9,009 bases of DNA from contig USCE01000041.1 of NCBI GenBank assembly GCA_900553105.1, positions 1 through 9,009 on the forward strand. The letters run 5' to 3'. The position numbers and the translations under genes were made by a program. The stretch is from an uncultured Sutterella sp. Its GTDB lineage: Bacteria; Pseudomonadota; Gammaproteobacteria; Burkholderiales; Burkholderiaceae_F. Below, piece by piece: positions 5,927-9,009 of the stretch (position 1 is its first letter; each line of letters begins with the position of its first letter). The notes below the pieces were generated by a model. It worked only from the letters and a program-made list of their open reading frames with translations. It ran no database searches and was not told the origin of the DNA.

Positions 5927-6469
5927 ATGCAAATTCAAAAAGACACTCTCGTGACGATGTCCGTTGCAATGTATACATTGCAAGGCGACTTGTTGGAAAC
6001 CGCGGATGAGCTTGTCTACTTGCACGGCCACGGGGATATTTTTCCTGTGATTGAAAAGACTTTGGAAGGAAAGCAAGCTGGCGATAAAGTCAAAGTGGAG
6101 CTTGAGCCCGAAGAGGCTTTCGGAGACTATGATGAATCACTTCTGATCATCCGCCCGGAGACCGATTTTGAAGAAGGGGTGGAAGTGGGTTTAAGCTACA
6201 GCGAAATCCGTGGCGAGACCCTTGATCGCATCTATCGTGTCACGGATATTGCCGAAGGGATCGTCGTGTTAGATGGCAACCATCCTCTAGCGGGTATCGG
6301 TCTTCGATTCGAAATTACCGTGAAAAATGTCAGCAAAGCCCAGGCTCAAGGCGATACCGTGGGCACGGATGACGTTGTTGTTCCGGGCTTTTTGCAGGTG
6401 GCCGATGGCCCCGTCAATAATATCGTTGAAGATGAGGACGAGGGGCAAAAGCCTCATACCGTGAATTAA
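5927..6469 (+). CDS. slyD: SlyD-type FKBP peptidyl-prolyl cis-trans isomerase
   Basis: This 180-residue cytoplasmic proline isomerase and folding helper has the split FKBP fold of SlyD. The first FKBP part holds MSVAMYTLQGDLLETA and LVYLHGHGDIFPVIEKTLEGKQAGDKVKVELEPEEAFGDYD (about 11-69). The insert-in-flap chaperone domain spans about 70-116, and the hallmark VVLDGNHPLAG (113-123) returns to the FKBP core ending FEITVKN (128-134). The C-terminal tail (about 140-180) is acidic and lacks the His/Cys-rich metal-binding stretch of E. coli SlyD, so a role in nickel delivery is not supported. AAGGA at 5913-5917, inside the end of the DUF805 gene, gives a 9-nt-spaced ribosome site for the ATG. The gene runs convergent with mutS and their stop codons overlap by 4 nt. 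FkpB is the main alternative, but the insert domain favours SlyD. Confidence 0.9.
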   Translation: MQIQKDTLVTMSVAMYTLQGDLLETADELVYLHGHGDIFPVIEKTLEGKQAGDKVKVELEPEEAFGDYDESLLIIRPETDFEEGVEVGLSYSEIRGETLDRIYRVTDIAEGIVVLDGNHPLAGIGLRFEITVKNVSKAQAQGDTVGTDDVVVPGFLQVADGPVNNIVEDEDEGQKPHTVN

Positions 6470-8970
6470 TTCATCGCTTTTTGGGCCTTGTCCTTGAGTT
6501 CATAGATTAACTCAAGGGCTTGGCGGGGCGTCAAAGTATCCGCATCAATTTCACAAATCTTTTCACAAAGCGCCTCCGACATTGAAGTTTCAATAACGGG
6601 GGCTTCTTGCATGGTTGGAGTATCGGAGAACAAGTCCAATTGTTCGTTAACCTGGGAGCGCTCCTCGAGCTCTTTGAGCATTTGTCGGGCACGACGGATC
6701 ACTGGATTGGGAACTCCGGCAAGTTGCGCCACGGCAATGCCGTAGCTTTGATTGGCAGGGCCGTCCTTGACTTCATGTAAAAAGACAATGCGATTTTTGT
6801 TTTCAACCGCTGCCACATGAACATTGGCTACTTCAGGCGCCGTTTGCGCAAGCTTGGTGAGCTCAAAGTAGTGTGTTGCAAATAACGTAAAACTCTTTTT
6901 CGACAGTGCTAAATCTTGTGCAATGGCGCCAGCTAAACTTAAACCGTCAAAGGTAGAAGTGCCGCGACCGATTTCGTCCATTAACACTAAGCTCTCATTG
7001 GTTGCTTGGTGCAAAATCGCGGCCGCTTCGGTCATTTCTACCATAAAGGTCGAACGACCGCGTGCGAGATCGTCGCTAGCTCCGATTCGAGTGAGGATGC
7101 GATCTACGGGGCCAATGCGCGCAGCCTGAGCCGGCACGAAGCTACCGATATAGGCAAGCAAAACGATAAGTGCCACCGAGCGCATGTAGGTCGATTTACC
7201 CCCCATATTCGGGCCCGTAATAACCAAAAGTCGGCGTCCAGGAACAAGCGTACAGTCGTTAGGCGTATAGCGCTCAATGGCATCTTCAACCACGGGGTGG
7301 CGACCGGCCGTGATTTCAATACCTGTGGCCTCACTCATTTCCGGCCTTGTCCAGTCTGCCGAGGCCGCATGTTCTGTCAATGAGGCAATGACATCGAGTG
7401 CGGCAATGCTTTTTGCAGCCACTTGAAGTGCCGAGATATAGCTGCTGGCAAATTCCAACAAGTCGTTATAAAGGCTCTTTTGCAAAGCTGCGGAGCGCTC
7501 TTGAGCCGATAAGGCTTTCGCTTCGTAGGCTTTGAGTTCCGGGGTCATATAACGCTCCGTGTTTTTGAGCGTTTGTTTTCGGTGGTAGTGCTCCGGAATC
7601 TTATCGGTCTGACCGCGAGAGACTTCAATGAAAAAGCCTTGGATTTTGTTGTATTGCACCCGCAGTGTGGAAATACCCGTTGCTTCACGTTCCCGGATTT
7701 CCATCTCGTTGAGAAACTGACCGACATTGTCCCGAAGTTCTCGCAAGGTGCGCAATTCTTCATTAAATTCACTGCGAATCACATCGCCGTCGCGCAACAA
7801 GGCCGCAGGTTCGGGCAAGAGCGCTGCATCAATTTGCGTAAAGAGCGCCGGATCAATCACCAAATGATTGCACTCTTCGGTCATGAACGGATCGTTTAGG
7901 CGCAAGACGAGTTCCGCAATGCGCGCCAAGTGCGGCAAGGCATCTCGCAGGGCTGCGAGCTCACGGGGACGAATCGTGCGCATGGCGATGCGCGTAGCCA
8001 AACGTTCAAGATCGGGTAGCGGCTTAAGTTCTTGGGCTAGCGTTTCACGCGTTGACTCTTGCGGCAATAGCGTCTCAATGGCTTGTTGGCGGGCCCTTAC
8101 AACGTCGACACGGCGTAAAGGATTATGTAGCCATTGGCGCAAGAGTCGGGATCCCATGCCGGTTTGGCAGTGATCAATAGTGGAAAAAAGTGTCGGGCCA
8201 TCGTCGCCACGCAATGTTTGTGTAAGCTCAAGATTGCGTCGGCTCGCAGCGTCCATGCCCACAAATTCGGACTGCACTTCTAAGACGGGTGGCAGAATAT
8301 GCGGCAACGATTCACACTGAGTGGCCTCGGCGTAACCCAAGAGGGCACCGGCGGCGCTGACGGCTTCGGGTTCATCATCCAGTCCCCAAGCCGACAGTGT
8401 TTGCACTTGAAATTGGTGCTTTAAAGTGGCCGAGCCGTGCTCGGCCGAGAAGTGCCATTTCGGTAATGTTGTGATCGCAATGGCAGTGCGAAGGGCTTCA
8501 ACCTTTTCCTTAAAGTCTTCAGGGACGAGAATTTCAGAAGGCGCAATACGAGACAGTTCGTTAGCCAGGTTTTCAAAGGACGTCTGTGCCAGACGCAATT
8601 CGCCGTTACTGAGGACAAGCCAGGCCATTCCTACGCGATCAGCATGACGACTGGCGGGGGCTAAGGCCAAAAGGGCAGCGTTTTGTTTAGTGGGTAAAAG
8701 TTCGCTCTCGGTTAAGGTACCGGGCGTGACAATTCGAGCTAATTCGCGCTCAAGCGGGCCTTTACTCGGATCGCCGATTTGTTCGCAAATGGCCACGGAG
8801 ACGCCTTGTTTGACCAATCGTGCCAGGTACTGATCTAGCGTCTTTTCCGGAACACCTGCCATCGGGATGGGGGTGCCTTTGTTGTCCGTGCCGCGCGTGG
8901 TGAGCGTGATTCCCAAAAGGCGGTTGGCTCGAACGGCATCATCGAAGAACGTTTCGTAGAAATCTCCCAT
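6466..8970 (-). CDS. mutS: DNA mismatch repair protein MutS, N-terminus cut off by the contig end
   Basis: MutS recognises mismatches and recruits MutL. 834 residues are visible. The first residue here, in MGDFYETFFDD, corresponds to M33 of E. coli MutS, where FYR normally precedes it, so roughly 30-45 residues are missing and the ATG at 8970 is not the true start. Native sequence stops at about 8972, where an adapter begins. The mismatch-reading F-x-E is present (F4-Y5-E6, E. coli F36/E38). Later landmarks are Walker A GPNMGGKST (586-594), the SDDLARGRSTFMVEM signature (632-646), Walker B LVLMDEIGRGTST (661-673), the FATH switch histidine H700, a canonical beta-clamp motif QLDLF (777-781), and the C-terminal tetramerisation helices with DTLTPRQALELIYELK (811-826). 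All catalytic parts are intact. It is convergent with and overlaps the slyD-like gene; its promoter lies beyond the window. Confidence 0.97.
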   Translation of the reverse strand: MGDFYETFFDDAVRANRLLGITLTTRGTDNKGTPIPMAGVPEKTLDQYLARLVKQGVSVAICEQIGDPSKGPLERELARIVTPGTLTESELLPTKQNAALLALAPASRHADRVGMAWLVLSNGELRLAQTSFENLANELSRIAPSEILVPEDFKEKVEALRTAIAITTLPKWHFSAEHGSATLKHQFQVQTLSAWGLDDEPEAVSAAGALLGYAEATQCESLPHILPPVLEVQSEFVGMDAASRRNLELTQTLRGDDGPTLFSTIDHCQTGMGSRLLRQWLHNPLRRVDVVRARQQAIETLLPQESTRETLAQELKPLPDLERLATRIAMRTIRPRELAALRDALPHLARIAELVLRLNDPFMTEECNHLVIDPALFTQIDAALLPEPAALLRDGDVIRSEFNEELRTLRELRDNVGQFLNEMEIREREATGISTLRVQYNKIQGFFIEVSRGQTDKIPEHYHRKQTLKNTERYMTPELKAYEAKALSAQERSAALQKSLYNDLLEFASSYISALQVAAKSIAALDVIASLTEHAASADWTRPEMSEATGIEITAGRHPVVEDAIERYTPNDCTLVPGRRLLVITGPNMGGKSTYMRSVALIVLLAYIGSFVPAQAARIGPVDRILTRIGASDDLARGRSTFMVEMTEAAAILHQATNESLVLMDEIGRGTSTFDGLSLAGAIAQDLALSKKSFTLFATHYFELTKLAQTAPEVANVHVAAVENKNRIVFLHEVKDGPANQSYGIAVAQLAGVPNPVIRRARQMLKELEERSQVNEQLDLFSDTPTMQEAPVIETSMSEALCEKICEIDADTLTPRQALELIYELKDKAQKAMN
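6485..6524 (+). other. Long imperfect hairpin inside the mutS 3' end, 16 nt past the slyD-like stop
   Basis: The arm at 6485-6500 (GCCTTGTCCTTGAGTT) pairs with 6509-6524 (AACTCAAGGGCTTGGC) around an 8-nt loop. Eleven consecutive pairs (one G-U) lie next to the loop, then two T-T mismatches, then three more G-C pairs. No T-run follows on either strand, so it is not a classical intrinsic terminator. For the slyD-like transcript it could cap the 3' end or pause polymerase. It also encodes MutS residues LELIYELKDKA, whose repeated Leu/Glu pattern could by itself produce part of the symmetry. Confidence 0.45.
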
Positions 8971-8972
8971 GC

Positions 8973-9006
8973 CTGTCTCTTATACACATCTGACGCTGCC
9001 CGACGA
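8973..9006 (+). other. Nextera/Tn5 sequencing adapter left on the contig end
   Basis: CTGTCTCTTATACACATCT at 8973-8991 is exactly the Tn5 mosaic-end sequence used in Nextera libraries. The bases that follow (GACGCTGCCCGACGA, 8992-9006) match the rest of the reverse-complemented Nextera read-1 adapter, except for one extra C in the CC/CCC run at 8999-9001. The final TAA (9007-9009) lies beyond the adapter. None of this is genomic. It abruptly replaces the expected MutS coding sequence upstream of codon M33. Confidence 0.96.
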
Positions 9007-9009
9007 TAA

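Noticed and set aside
7006..7383. A 125-codon open frame on the plus strand opposite mutS
   Set aside because: It is antisense to conserved MutS ATPase codons, and several similar shadow frames occur along mutS.
8973..8991. A possible Tn5/IS50 transposon end
   Set aside because: It is the engineered mosaic end followed by the Nextera adapter, at the exact end of the contig. It is a library artefact, not a mobile element.
1..9009. A previously undescribed defence, toxin-antitoxin, secretion or mobile system
   Set aside because: All genes except the one at 69-1031 belong to recognised families, and there are no repeats, integrase, transposase or paired small genes to suggest such a system.

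Overview
The window looks like the end of a contig from a Gram-negative proteobacterium, most likely a betaproteobacterium of the Burkholderiales. Base composition looks near 50% GC, which would suit a gut-associated lineage such as Sutterellaceae, but I cannot fix the taxon by eye. The evidence is an outer-membrane lipoprotein of the BamC type, an Hsp33 next to a gamma-class carbonic anhydrase-like gene, and a SlyD-type isomerase next to mutS. I see no mobile element, CRISPR array, tRNA, rRNA or defence system. The content is housekeeping plus one gene I do not recognise.

Left block (about 1-2500, minus strand): three genes read leftwards with 14-nt gaps, a gamma carbonic anhydrase-like protein, Hsp33 (hslO) and an unrecognised acidic 320-residue protein. 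They look like one operon that ends at a hairpin terminator near the left edge. Middle block (about 2541-4042, plus strand): a PHP-domain phosphoesterase and a small site-2-type membrane metalloprotease overlap by 4 nt and are probably co-transcribed. The 41-bp divergent gap between the two blocks appears to hold two overlapping sigma70-like promoters facing opposite ways.

Right block (about 4043-6469, plus strand): bamC follows a 101-bp leader and ends at a strong rho-independent terminator. A DUF805 membrane protein with a C-terminal SHOCT segment and a SlyD-type peptidyl-prolyl isomerase follow as a translationally coupled pair. The apparent upstream TTG start of the DUF805 gene lies inside the terminator hairpin, so the GTG at 5403, which has a good Shine-Dalgarno sequence, is the better start.

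Right end (6466-9009): mutS runs on the minus strand towards the slyD-like gene and shares its stop-codon bases. Its N-terminus is missing because native sequence ends at about 8972. The last 37 bases are a Nextera/Tn5 transposase sequencing adapter (with one extra C) plus three trailing bases. The apparent mutS start codon is therefore an internal methionine.

Functionally the genes are broadly about protein and genome quality control: a redox-activated holdase, a folding isomerase, outer-membrane protein assembly, an intramembrane protease and mismatch repair. No novel multi-gene system is evident. The items most worth a second look are the adapter artefact, the terminator that overrides a start codon, hairpin structures in the bamC leader and the mutS 3' end, and the unrecognised gene beside hslO.
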